Shown: in pieces, positions 37,222 through 49,235 of the stretch
Numbering within the stretch: the stretch's first letter is position 1
Layout: the number at the start of each line of letters is the position of its first letter
Assembly (NCBI GenBank): GCA_037039685.1
Contig: JAWNGF010000003.1
Location: 372,001 to 436,000 of the forward strand
DNA length: 64,000 nucleotides
Direction of reading: 5' to 3'
From: Ceratobasidium sp. AG-K
Lineage: Eukaryota > Basidiomycota > Agaricomycetes > Cantharellales > Ceratobasidiaceae
Notes under the pieces: model-generated
Seen by the model: only the letters and a program-made list of their open reading frames with translations
Told to the model about the DNA's origin: nothing
Database searches by the model: none
Translations under genes and position numbers: made by a program

Positions 37222-37508
37222 AAGCTCATTACTCAACGCTCCAGCTCAGTCATGCAAGCATCAAAACTATTGCGCATGAAATCCATAGACATATGAGCGT
37301 TCACAGTGGGGGTTCATACAACCTCGCACTCGATTTTCTATCGAGTGGGTTACGTTTGATGTTGAAATACACGTTCGAGATTCGGTTCGGCGGTACCTCG
37401 AGGAAACGGAGATCTACAAACCATTCAGCAAGCCGACAAATGACGTACGGGGACTGCTGTGAACGGCGGTAGCTTATGATGGGGGAGAAGGTTATGGCTA
37501 TGAAACCC
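37222..37508 (+). pseudogene. Decayed fragment of the DUF6535-gene 3' region
   Basis: A plus-strand translation, with frame breaks, aligns to the carboxyl part of the large DUF6535 gene at 42528-47577. HYSTLQLSHASIKTIAHEIHR matches HYSLLELNHRSIKTITREIDR. LALDFL matches LTLYFL. VAYDGGEGYGYE matches ITSDGGEGYKYE. No start, no amino-terminal domain and no intact frame are present, so it is a truncated copy. It lies on the strand opposite to the intact gene, about 5 kb away, between subtilases B and C. Confidence 0.7.
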
Positions 37509-39187
37509 ATTAGCGATTTATACGTGCGACGAGTTCAGGGGAACAAAAGGAAATTGTAGCCGCATAATGGATTGCTTCAAGGAATAATCAGCTGGTAAGT
37601 CCTCGGAAACCAAAATATGCGCATATATGCTAAATTAGATTGTTGCATGTATGTAGTGTTAACGTTGCGACATGTTTAATATGGTTAATAGCTAGTGGGC
37701 CGACCTGTGTCGCGATAAAGCGGTTGCGCATGTTTTGTCTGGACAGTCATCAGTGCGAGGTTCGAAAGATCAGTCGTAATAATGTTACATCAGTCTGTGA
37801 TTATTACGGATAAAATTGAAGTGCGTCCTTTTACTATTTAGAAACACACTAGTGGAGATAGGACGTTTAGTGCCAAGAATATCGCGCACAGGATGCATGT
37901 GGCGCACTAAGGCGGGTTGCGGCATCCCGTAAGCCGAGATCACAGGAGCCAGAGATAAGGAGCCAGCCAATCGAAAGCTCAAACCCAACAACTTCCTATA
38001 ACCCTAACAACAACCCCGACTTGCTTCTACTCGTCAAGAGGGACGCAAACTGAGAGGCACGAGCAGTATTCTCCCGAAGTGGATTTGCTCGAAGTCGAAC
38101 CCAATGGAGAATCAGAAGGGCCAATGAGAAGTACAGATATTTATACCTCGGACTAGTTAGGCTGATGTGTTCTTCAGGACAAGGGACAAGCGAGAACCTA
38201 TCCGATGCTAATATGGGCGAAGCAAGAGGGCGTGATAGGGCGTCCCGGCATTGTTACAAGCCCCGGTCCGAGTCGGGTTATTGCATACAACCTCGCAGAT
38301 ATGAAAGATAAATGGAGAGAGTTTGCGAATCGGAGTCCGACTAGTGGATGCGCCCTTTGTGTAGCGGGAACCAGTTACCAGAGTCGCTGACTGGGGGGAG
38401 TCGGGAGTTCGCATCGTGAATTCAATATCACCGGCACCGGTCATGAGATACGGCCGCCGTGGCAACAAGAGCACGCGCAATCGTGCTCATGTGTTTCTCC
38501 CGCACGAAAGCAATAATGTCAATCAAGGAACGAGCACATGCAAACCCAGTCATTATTTCAGCGGACCGGGTGATATTCAGGGCGTCGATTTGCGCGAGTG
38601 GATCGAGTAATAATCCCGACGCAAATTTTGAGTCGGCTACGGGTGGTACAGCAGAGGTCTAGAGCACGATTAGGTGGAGCAGGGCCGGTACTAAGCCAGG
38701 GCTGTATCACAGACTCAATATTACTAGGTACAGCAGGTTCTGGAATATGTCGGTGGGAAAGAGGATGCCTGTGAGTCAGCCAGAGCAAGACCAGGGACGT
38801 AAGAGGATACGCCTAGCGCGAATTTCGAAGCGATCAAAGCATCTGTTACCATGGATGATGTTGACAGAGCGTGCAATTCTCGCGTACACGGAAATGGCAG
38901 ACGTAATCGAAGGCTTGGTCCGCGCATCATGAGGTGGTATGCGCCTCATGTCGAGAATGGTAACCCTGGCCGACCGACGGCGGAATGAGATCGTGTGAAT
39001 GGCCGACGGCGTGCATCGGTGGGCGGACGGCCATGGATCCGGGGTAGACGTCGGATGCCAAGTTGGAAGCGCATGCACGACTTGCTGCCACGCGGCGATA
39101 GCGTTCTCTGGAGGGGAAGAAGCGGTGAGGATGCATGTGGGGGAGAAGCGAAGCATGCGGGTCTGATTTGTCGTCCCGTCATGAGCG
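37509..39187. other. Intergenic, no gene seen
   Basis: About 1.7 kb upstream of subtilase C. Short frames on both strands have no recognisable content. The last 150 bp carries the homologous B/C promoter flank (GAAGCGGTGAGGATGCATGTG near 39113). Confidence 0.5.
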
Positions 39188-39212
39188 CTCACGTGCTCAA
39201 TTCTTTTAAAAC
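39188..39212 (+). promoter_or_regulatory. Conserved CACGTG promoter block, subtilase C
   Basis: CACGTG at 39190-39195 is followed by CTCAATTCTTTTAAAA and lies about 62 bp from the ATG at 39257. The AT-rich end may act as the TATA element. Confidence 0.65.
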
Positions 39213-39256
39213 GGGGTTTGCTCCCAAGTTGGATGTTGTGCATTTCCTTTCCAGTT

Positions 39257-42189
39257 ATGCGCTTCCTCGTGGCCGCCGCTGCTGTCGCGCAGCTCGCTTC
39301 TGCTGCTGTCGACATCAAGTCCGTCAAGCACTCCTCGACGGCGAAGACTGTTCCTGGGGTATGTGACCGCTTACCAATGATTGAGTAATGGGACTCATGA
39401 TTACGTAGTCGTACATCGTCGAGCTTTCTGCTGGCTCTCACCTCAAGCGCGGGTTCTCGACTCCTCACGAGGAGCTTTACGATGACCTTCGTCGTCGCGG
39501 CGCTAGCTGGACGGTGACCAAGGAGTTCACCGACCCTCTCCTCACTGGCGCTGCGGTCAAGCTCGGTAGCGACGCCGACTTGCTCAAGCTCGCACAGGCC
39601 AACGGTGTCCAGTCGATCACGCCCGTCTACCTCCATGCTCCGCCCAAGTTTGTCAGCCACGAGAGCGTCGCCGCCAACCCTGTCGATGCGGTTGCCCCGA
39701 AGGATGTCTTCTCGACCCACGTCATGACTGGTGTCAACAAACTCCACAACGAGGGCTACTTTGGCAAGGGCATCAAGATTGGTATCATCGACAGTGGTAT
39801 CGACTACAACCATCCTGCTCTCGGCGGCAAGTTTGGACCCGGCAACAAGGTCATTGGCGGCTACGACTTTGTCGGCGACGCCTACACCGGCAACCCCGGA
39901 ACTCCACCCCCCGCCCCGGATAACGATGTACGACAATAGAGTTGGCTTTTAGATTCACGTTTGACTGACTTTGCATCTGCAGCCCCTCGATGAGTGCAAC
40001 GGCCACGGCACCCACGTCGCTGGTATCATTGGCGCCAACCCCAACAACCCATGGAACATTTCGGGTGTCGCCTACGAGGCGGAGATCAACGCCTACCGTG
40101 TTTTCGGCTGCGACGGGTCTGTTCCCGACGATATCCTCATCGACTCGCTGCTCCGCGCCTACAAGGACGGCAACGACGTCATCACGCTCTCGCTCGGTGG
40201 ACCTGATGGGTGGACTGAGGCTGTTTCTGGCGTTGTTGCGAGCAGGATCGCCGACCAAGGAAGGATTGTTACCATCGCTGCCGGAAACGACGGTCAGTAT
40301 GGCTCCTGGTACGCTTCCGGCCCGGGTACTGGTATCAGCGTCATCTCGGTTGGTAGCGTCGACAAGTAAGTCAAACTATTTTTATTCAAGACATCCACTA
40401 ATCACTCTATTAGTACCGTTGTATCTCTCCAAAACGCGACCGTCTCCAATGGTCGCCAAATTCCCTACCAGGCTCTCGAAAACCTGGCCATCCCTGCTGG
40501 CCTCGAGCTTTATGCCACTACAACCGATGTGACCGCCGCCGCCGATGCGTGTGACCCTCTACCCGCTTCCACCCCTGACCTCAGCAACCGTCTGGTCATT
40601 ATTCGTCGTGGAACTTGCACTTTCGCCACTAAAATCGCCAATGCCGCTGCAAAAGGTGCCAAGTATTTCTTGATCTACGACAACAGGGACCAATCCCTCG
40701 GCGCCATCTCGACTGGCGAGTATCCTGGAGCGCTCATCTCGCAGCAAGACGGTATCTTCCTCGTCCAGCAAGGCATCCCCCAGAAGCTCACCGTGTCTTT
40801 CCCTCACTCGCCTTACACCGCTGCCAACCCCAGTGGCGGATTGATGTCGTCGTTCAGCACCTATGGTCCTTCTCATGACATGTACCTCAAGCCCGCTGTC
40901 TCTGCTCCCGGAGGCGCGATCCTGTCGACTTACCCCATCAAGTTGGGTTCGTACGAGATTGCGTCTGGAACCTCGATGGCCACTCCATTTGTCGCTGGCT
41001 CCTCTGCTCTCTTGTTCCAGATCCTCGGCAAGAACGCTGCGACCGCCAAGGCTGCCCGCTCGATCTTCGAGAATACCGCTATCCCTGTCAAGCAGACTAC
41101 CTCCAACTCTTCGCTCATCGAGACTGCTGGTCACCAGGGTGCTGGTCTGATCAACGTGTACGATGCGGTTAAGAACAAGGGCAGCCTACTCCCCGCCGAG
41201 CTCCTCCTAAACGACACCGCGAATTTCAAGGGCGTCCACACTCTGCTCATCAAGAACGGCGGCAAACAGAGCGTCACTTATACCCTGAGCCACGTCGCTG
41301 CTGGAACTGCGAACACCATCAACGGTATCGAGGCAATCCGTGAGTATTTTTTGTGTTCGAATGACTCGATGACTGACATGTCCCTGAAGTTGGCCCTGTC
41401 CCCCTCGTTCCCAACGCCGCTTCCGTCTCGATTGTTCCTAACAAGGTTACCGTTCCCGCTGGCTGGTCCCTTCCCGTCCTCGTGTCGATCAAGCCGCCCT
41501 CTGGTCTCACCGCGTCCAACTTCCCCGTGTATTCTGGTTACATCAAGGCTGTCGGCTCGGACAACTCAACGCTCCAGTCGACCTATCTCGGTGTCGCTGC
41601 CAAGCTCAAGGACGCTCGCATCCTTGACAACACCGATGCGTACTTTGGCGTCAAGCTTCCTCTCGTTACCGACGCCGCGGGCGAGCCCGTTCCCCCCACT
41701 GGCTCGGCGACCTACACCATGACAGGATCCGACACACCCTTGGTGCTCTACCGCACTGTCCAGGGTACCCCACTCATTCGCTTCGACCTGATCGACTCGA
41801 AGACCAACATCACCACCAACACTCGTCGTTCGATCGAGATCGAGGAGCGCTCTGAGCCTGTCAGCGGACCCTACTCGACCCTGTCGAAGCGCTCGATCTG
41901 GGACTGGCTGTTCCCTAACCGTGGCTCGACCTCTGGTGGCTCGTTTGCGGCCGTCAAGACTCTTGGCGTGCTCTACCAGGAGGATTACATTCCCCGCAAC
42001 AGCGCTGCCGCTACCGCCGACGCCAATGGCTACTCTAGCCAACAGATCACTGCCTTTGCGAACGGCACGGCCATTCCCAATGGATCGTACAAGATTCTGG
42101 TTCGGGCGTTGAAGATTACGGGCAACCCAAAAAAGCAGGAGGACTATGAGGTTTGGACCTCGCCTACTGTTGTGGTCAAGAGGGCGTAA
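39257..42189 (+). CDS. Secreted subtilisin-like serine protease C (S8, PA domain)
   Basis: Five exons fit: 39257-39358 (102), 39409-39927 (519), 39983-40365 (383), 40414-41339 (926) and 41390-42189 (800). They total 2730 nt, or 909 residues. The signal peptide is FLVAAAAVAQLASAA. The triad is D162 (GIIDSGIDYNHP), H215 (NGHGTHVAG) and S522 (SGTSMATPFVAG). The PA insert near 395-430 reads RRGTCTFATKIANAAAKG. The fibronectin-like C-terminal region ends SPTVVVKRA. GC content at third positions is high, as in a well expressed gene. It is the plus-strand partner of copy B, and all four internal splice positions are identical in the three copies. A 386-codon open frame on the opposite strand (39936-38776) is a shadow of this gene. 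Confidence 0.96.
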
Positions 42190-42527
42190 GGGGTTTTGTT
42201 TAATTTTATTGTTTTGAACTCATGTATGGCGGCCTGAATGCATATATTCGGTGATTGAATGAGTAGTGTGATCGCAATGAGAGAATACAACCGCTGATAT
42301 TTAAGGTAAACGAGGATGGCATACCGTACTATCTCATTAGAGTAGTCATTAGTGTTCTAGCGAAGGTCTAAACGGTCGTGCTCGAGCCTTCTCCCAGTCA
42401 GATGAGGGCTATGGATATCATGTGTCTCGTCCACCTGGCAAACGACCTATGGCGGAAGCGGAATTTTGAGCTCAAGCCTCACCTGATTCAGTCCTCTCCA
42501 GAATTGCACTGAACTCCTGACAGTCGG
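42190..42527. other. Convergent 3' region, subtilase C and DUF6535 gene
   Basis: About 340 bp, AT-rich, holding both 3' untranslated regions. The bases just after the subtilase stop (CTGAATGCATATATTCGGTGAT) recur after the mini-copy at about 48955-48975, which helped identify that copy. Confidence 0.55.
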
Positions 42528-45500
42528 CTATTTCGCCACTCGGCAGCGCACTATCTCTCGCACTTCCTTTAAAATAGTTGAGTTGCTGGTGAGTTTTGAT
42601 GGACTGACACTTCCAACACCTGTATGTGCACGCAAAGTATTCGGACGGTTTGTCATCACGCTCACACCCAAAACGATAATTAACGCGTATAGACCGAAGC
42701 TTAAAATACCACCATATGCATACAATATCGAACAGGTTAACGTCAGTAAGTAAACTCTATTCCAACCGCTCCGTCGCCGTTGACTCGGTACTAATCATAC
42801 TATCCCGAGTCGGTCCTGTCAATGTGATGGTCAATTTGGGCCCCCGAGGCCACTGTTTTGGGATAACACACCGATACTTGGCCGGAACCCAGAACCTTGC
42901 GTGCTATCTGCGGTAGACATCCCCGTCTTCTTGCGGAACGGCTGTGGCTTCTCATATTTGTATCCTTCACCTCCATCCGATGTTATCGCTGAAGATAGTC
43001 GTTCGCGCGTCTCATTCGCAGACCTGGTAAACGGACCATGCCCTTGGGTCTCTTGAAGGTAGTCCCAAACCGATTCCCGGACGTGCCTTCTAACGTCGAA
43101 CTTTTGGGGAAGGAAATATAGCGTGAGACTTATTTGACCATTAGCATGCATCTTCATAAAGCGGTCGATTTCGCGCGTAATAGTTTTGATGCTCCTGTGG
43201 TTGAGCTCGAGTAGCGAGTAATGAGCTAGGATCCTAGAAAGTCCGAGTAAAAATAGCGGGGCGAGGTCTCTCGTTCGGTTTTTCATTCGGCTATATTCTG
43301 CCCAATACTTTCGCCGCGCTTCATACGTCCAGAAATCCCAGTCGTGATCCTCGAAAGAAAGTCCCCAGAATGTCAGGGCTACAGCTAGGGCTGGTCGGAC
43401 ATGAGGATCAGACTCGGAGTGGAATCGATCAAGTAATTCTAGGATCGAATGAATGTTTTCAGATGTTATTTTGGGCACCGGTTGCTGGAAAGCCGCCAAC
43501 AGGACTGTTGTGTCAACGAGCGCCTCCAAGGCTTCTGAACGTAACCGGTTCGTTGAATGACCAGATATCAAACTCCAGACGGAATTGAGCTGATTGAAAT
43601 CTATGCGAGCCGAGTAATCTTCAATGCCAGATATAGGGAACACAACTTGAAGGTTCCACACCGCCAGTGCAGCGGTGCCAAACGCGTAGATATGATCGTC
43701 ATCCTTCGCATTAGCCAATCTATTCACACAATCGCAATTAGCATTCACACCGAACAAACCCTGTGGGGGCACTAACTGCGCTAGGATCTGTCCTATTGTG
43801 GTCAATCTTGACTGCCAAACTGCTTTATCCGAGTCGTTTGATGTCAGATGTTTCAACCGTTTGATAAGCCCTTGCGGGTCTGGACAGTGCATGATCATCG
43901 ACGCTAGAATACGTGAGTAGCCTGATACGCTAAGAAGCTGACTCTGACTTGTGGACTGAGCTTGCGGAACTGGGAACCCACTAGCAAACCAAGCGATGGC
44001 ATGCACTACCAGGTCGACTCTGCAATTACCAGAATGATGAAGGGCGGCTCGGACGGCAGCCTCAATGCATAGTTTATCCGTTGATTCTGACATGATAAGC
44101 GCAATGATAGCGCTGGCGATAAACTCAGGAGTAGCAGATTTTTGGGTAGTTCCCTCCATTTGTGCGTGAGTTGGTGATTGGGTGTCAATTTCCCACTCGA
44201 AGTCTGAGGAGGAGAGTATGGGTGGGCCAGTCTCCGTGTCCGAGTATAAGATTGCGGTGTCCAGTTTCTTCAACTGCTTGACCTCGCGGAGAAATAAGTC
44301 GGCCGCTGCGGCCAGAACCTCCGGACAGAGGTCGATCTTTCCAAGGAAGTGGTTGTAGATCAACTGACAGGTAGCGTGAAGAACAGAGTTGGTCTATTAA
44401 GTGAGTTGTCTCAGTCTCAATCTATCTGTGTAGGTGGATGCATGAGTTCAGCTCACCGAGAAAACCTGCCGCGTGAAGTGACTACTAGACATCGCCGTTG
44501 TTTGAAGATAGTGAGACGAATGCTCAACTTGGTTGGGAGACATCCCATCCAAGAAGTTGACTGAAACCATTGTCTCGATTAGCATTGTGGCCATATCCCG
44601 TCGGAAAAAATCTGGCTGCGTAATTTCGGAAATATTAGGGGGAGATGCATATCGAAACCGAACAAAGAAACGAGGTTCGTGTATCAACCTGCATATAGTG
44701 TATTTCGTGTCTCTGTCGAGTTTGAGAACTTCGCTATTCTTTGGATGTAGAAAGCCAAGTAGCGAGAACATCGCAAAAGGAGCAAACCCCTCGTTCATAA
44801 GCAAGCTCGGATTGGAGTGATAACTTTCAACAACCCGGCTGGCAATGCCAGTCAAATCCGTGCCCTGGCGATAGAATGGATAATGAAGTTGAGCCTTAAG
44901 CGCGAAAACGGCGAGATTCAGTCCGATAGAAGAGCGCAGGGATGATTCATCAACGTGGGAGACTTTCCATAGGATCTGTATGAGCTTTGATACTGCGAGA
45001 GCCTCTGCACTTTTTGAGGGATCCTCGTGGACGTGAATCTTGAGACTGGCAGCTGTTAAGCCGTCGATCATTACTGAAACAATCTGCTCGCTAAAATATA
45101 TTGTCCCGGCGTCATAATGACCGATGAATGCGGAGAGCCATATTGCAATCTGTCAATTAGCAACGTGCATGACACGAATTTGGTATTACAATAATGAGCT
45201 CTCGTCAAAGAGGACTGAATCACGAAACTTACATTTCGGCTATCATCAGGTAATTGGTCTTTGCTCTCACTTAGGCTTGTTACATCATTAGCATTTGTGT
45301 TTTCCAGTAGTAAGCAGGATGGGACTCAGCATACCTTGCAAATGCAAGTCCTAGATGAGTTACTAGTTCAACTCCGAGCTTGTTACGGAGATCTAGGATA
45401 TGATCCATGATAGCTTGAATGCCTGTACCCGCGAAGTAGGTCATCCAACGACTGTAATCCAAAGCTGACGCTACATATGTTTTGTAATCCAGAGTTGACG

Positions 45501-47577
45501 ACGCTTGCGCTCGGTGTTCTATCAGATAAAGCTTTGTTCCACGATCCTTGTGCGTCTTGAAGCAGTCAGAAAAGTGTTTAACCAGATGCGAGTTGATGCG
45601 TGTCAGCAAATCATCTGGATCCGGTGACGTGGTTTCGATTCTGACTCTGCCGATAGCTAACGCACCAATTGCAATATCAATAGATCGTGAATTCTGGGAA
45701 TTTCTAATGAGCCAAGAAAGAGATTCTTTGATGAACGGCTGAGAGTGGCTATCTTCGTCTTCGGAAAAGGTCGCCGCTAAACACGCTCCCGGAGAGATGA
45801 CATCCTTTGGTTGTGTGGAAGATCGAGACCGGCCATTAGGAGCTCCGGTAACCTGTGGAAGGTGGGACTCCCTTGGTGAGCTGGACAAATGCCCAATCAC
45901 GCGGTTAAGAAAACCAGCCAGCCTCGTCTTGTTATCCATGCCGTTCGGGTCGTGCTAAGAATAAGAAAAAGTTAGTATCAGTGTCATCACAACGTCACAA
46001 TTATTGCAGATAAACAGAATCACCTGAGCCCAAATACGGCGTTGAAGAATCGAGAAGATTGCACCAAAGCCAGCGATTATCGCACGCATATACTCCGCCT
46101 GTGGAGTTTTAAATGGGCAAAACGGTATCCCCACCGGTAGAAGTGTCGTTCCAAGGTAAAAACATAAGGCAATTACGGCTACTACTGTGACCGCTGTTGC
46201 CACTGCAACATTGATGTCCCATAAAAACAATACTAGTCCTGCTGAGAAGACAGCTGAGGCACAGGGGCGTTATTAATCGAATGCTATATCGCTGGCACTG
46301 GCAATAGTACTAACCAAGAGAGAGATGCATCAATATAGGTAGCATCTCCAGAATCCCCCGCATTTTCCACTTTGCAATTCCACCGAACCGATTTTGTCGG
46401 AGTTTAGCTTGGGTGATATCATCGCCGGTGCGGCCGGCCAGGAAGTAATAGCACCATTGTTTTGCCAACATGGCAGCCAATGATACACCCACACTAAGGC
46501 TGAGTGAAAAGAACCACAGGCCGTTGACCCAAACAGCATTCCTCGTAGGTTGGAACTCCGTGACATTGAACATGCTAGGTGTCTCGATAATCGATGGGTT
46601 TCCCGTAGCCATTCCCTGGAGAACACGCGAAATTTCAATTAGAGTTGAGGCGGTTATCTCTGCTGGATCTGGTTGCAACGTCTGGACGCTTTCGAGCACA
46701 AATCTGTAGAATAAAATTTAGAAATACAATGGTTCAAACCTCTGATGCATGATTTAAACGTACGCTGTCAGAATAGCGGAGAACAAAGCAGCCTTTTGTT
46801 CAGTGTGTCAGTATATATGCTCCGTTTTGCCACTCGTACATACAAAGACTAGAGAGAACCAGGCGAGGGGCCGTTAGCTATAGTTTTCAGTGCTTTGGGA
46901 TACTATTTCACCTAGAGTAACGTCAAGACTCCTACGAATGAAAGTTACCGTGAGCCATATAACGCGAGGCAGTTTTCGAGTGGCACGCACCGATTCCAGC
47001 CATCTACTTGTTCATCATCGAAATCATTCGCTTCCTTTACATATGTCGTCCAAACCTGAGCACCACTGCCGATTCCCCTCAAAAGCTCAGTTTCATTGGC
47101 GAGGTTTTCTTCGATAGGCTACACTTTTGATCAGCCTCCTACGTGTGTACCATAGGCTCTCAGCATACCTTTGTTGGAAGCTCGGGCTTTTTCTCTAGTG
47201 GGGGCGCCTCCATAGTTTCGGGGGGATTGTTAAGGATTTCTTGTGCAGTCGAAATGTGCTAAGTACGATATATCTCACTGAGCGACGCAATGACTTGAAC
47301 ATCATATTGTACTCACGAGCACCGGCGGACTATTAGAAGCAATTGGAGGGTCTTGGTGAGTAGTATTTTGGTCATTAATACCAGACTTGATAATAAGCAG
47401 CGATCAATCCACACGATGTTACCTCTAGGTTCGAATTCGCGAACATACCCTAGTGTTTGGGCCAAGTGTACCCCCAATGGATGCTGGAGGTACTGGTATT
47501 GTTGGCATATCCATTGGAATGGAGCGCTCAGAGTCTTGATTTCTATTAGATCTTAGTCGCCGAGGGGTAGGCAACAT
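42528..47577 (-). CDS. Large DUF6535-domain membrane protein
   Basis: DUF6535 proteins are an expanded, uncharacterised Agaricomycete family with an amino-terminal membrane domain. The start is ATG 47577 (MLPTPRRLRSNRNQDSERS). Short exons then give VWTTYVKEANDFDDEQVDGW (exon 47118-46991), SLDVTL (46931-46912), a 5-nt exon (46848-46844) and AALFSAILTA. The join reads SLDVTLVFAALFSAILTAFV, the family consensus. Transmembrane segments follow (GLWFFSLSLSVGVSLAAMLA, ATAVTVVAVIALCFYLGTTL). A long cytoplasmic-looking region of about 1000 residues comes next (45939-44448 and 44363-42872). An in-frame splice at 42871 to 42754 adds YLLTLTCSILYAYGG and GLYALIIVLGV, a C-terminal membrane segment, with stop at 42528. 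Without that splice the stop is at 42831. Some middle exon joins (45070-45280) are not settled. Function is unknown. Confidence 0.8.
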
Positions 47578-48724
47578 GAAGGGGTATTTTGGAGAGAGGT
47601 TGGAATAACGGTGGGGCCGGGGGTTTTTTATAGCCTGATTGAATCCTCGCCGTAGCCGCGTTGTGGAAGGCGTCTATTAGCATCGCATCTGTCAGGCACC
47701 AATTGATAATCCACACACTGGCGTACACACCGTGTCGTCCGAGATGTAGGACACTTGAGTTGCATGCATGATACATGTTTTTACTGCGATGTTTTTTTGG
47801 TTTGCATTGCATGAAGCCGTGTGACTCGACTCACTACGAAATCAAGCGGCGAGGCTAGCACAAATAGAAACGTCGATCGACACGAGACCAAACAGCGAAG
47901 CGCCCACATTCGGTGATTTGAGTCCCCGCTATTCGTCGATCAGAAGGTGTCAAAACAGGATAATCATGACTGAGAATGGTGCAGTTTGTGATTGGCTCGT
48001 AGCTCTCATATCAAGCGCTTGTTCGGATGGGTTGGGTCGGCGCTACCAAGCACTGGTATGCCCATTGTGCTCGTTTCTTAAATGAGCAACGTTGGCCCGG
48101 CTCTTCGGGCTTCTGTTCGTACTCATCCCAGAAATAGAGCACAAACCTCGGCACAAACAATCAAATCGGTGCCCGCGAATTCCTACAAGCCCCCACAGGA
48201 CTTGGCTGATTCGCTGAAGCAATGGCTCTGGAAATGAGATTACAGTGACCTTTAAGGTTCACGTAAGCCTCCAAGACCATTGTCACGCATACAGTGCATG
48301 ATGAGGAGAGAAGCATTATTCGCATGCGGTGCTCCTGATCTACGAGTAAGTAGCATCTAATAGGATATCATGCTTGGGTGAGCGGTAGCCCTTGAGCAAC
48401 CGTGAAGCAGGTAATTGATGAGTATGTGGGGTTGTGCGGGCTTTGCTGTGGCGTATTCCGTACACCTCGGAAGTAGTCGAGATATATGGCCCAGTGTCTC
48501 CATAAAGCGGCTAATTGTGACTCTTATCCAGCGCCAGGTTATCTTCCTACTGGATTTTTTCCATCTCATTCATGGGTGCCGTGAAGGGAAGAAACACCGC
48601 ACAAGCACAACTATGCAGCATAAAATTCGCACTCGAATGCCTTGAGCCATTTGGGAGTCGGAGTTCAGAGGCAAGGAAGGTGTACGTGCGGGCGTCAAGT
48701 CTTTCTCGCGGGACAAAAATTGCC
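47578..48724. other. Intergenic, no gene seen
   Basis: About 1.1 kb from the DUF6535 start to the mini-subtilase. No supported frame or clear repeat was noticed. It should contain the DUF6535 promoter. Confidence 0.5.
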
Positions 48725-48912
48725 GTTGCTGCTGTCGGCGTCGAGTAAGTCAAGCACGCCTCTAGAGTAAAGGGGCACCCTTTGACAACAGGGCTGCCAT
48801 CTCCGGCGGGTCGCGAGATCCTGATTCGGCCGTTAAAGATTACGGATGGTATGGAAAAGAGGGGGATTATGAGGTTCGGACCTCGTATTCCGTTGTGTTC
48901 AAGCGGGTGTAA
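48725..48912 (+). pseudogene. Internally deleted mini-copy of the subtilase gene
   Basis: Positions 48725-48765 match the end of subtilase exon 1 (GCTGCTGTCG, GTCAAGCAC). Positions 48796-48912 match the last codons of the gene (LIRPLKIT, DYEVRTS, VVFKRV and stop). About 2.7 kb of the middle is missing. The 3' flank after the stop also matches copy C for about 80 bp. It cannot encode a protease. Confidence 0.75.
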
Positions 48913-49231
48913 GGGTCTTGTCTAGTTTATTGATTCGAACACATGTGCAGTGGTCTGAATGCATTTTTTCGGTGATAGGACGCATGATGTATCCATGGTG
49001 GGAATATTTGCGCCGCGTGCAATCGAACTTATAAGCTTAGAAGTCGGATGTAGACCCTTGAAGCTCTGTCGGCGAGCTCATAGTCAAGACACCCGGGAGT
49101 GAATATCTGGAACAATTGCCGGCAGCTTTAAGATTTGATTATTTTGAGTGGATAAAGGGTGTTGCGTGTTTACACCACATAAATTATGATAGCTAGAAAG
49201 CAGACAACCAAAGTATAGAAATACAGGATAT

Positions 49232-49235
<4 letters not shown>

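Noticed and set aside
38776..39936. Open minus-strand frame of 386 codons
   Set aside because: It lies opposite exons 1-2 and the promoter of subtilase C. The coding strand has a signal peptide, catalytic motif and conserved splice sites; the antisense frame is a product of high GC at third positions.
27801..42189. Kexin (Kex2-type) identity for the subtilases
   Set aside because: They lack the P/homoB domain and a transmembrane anchor. They carry a PA insert and an Fn3-like tail, as in secreted S8 proteases.
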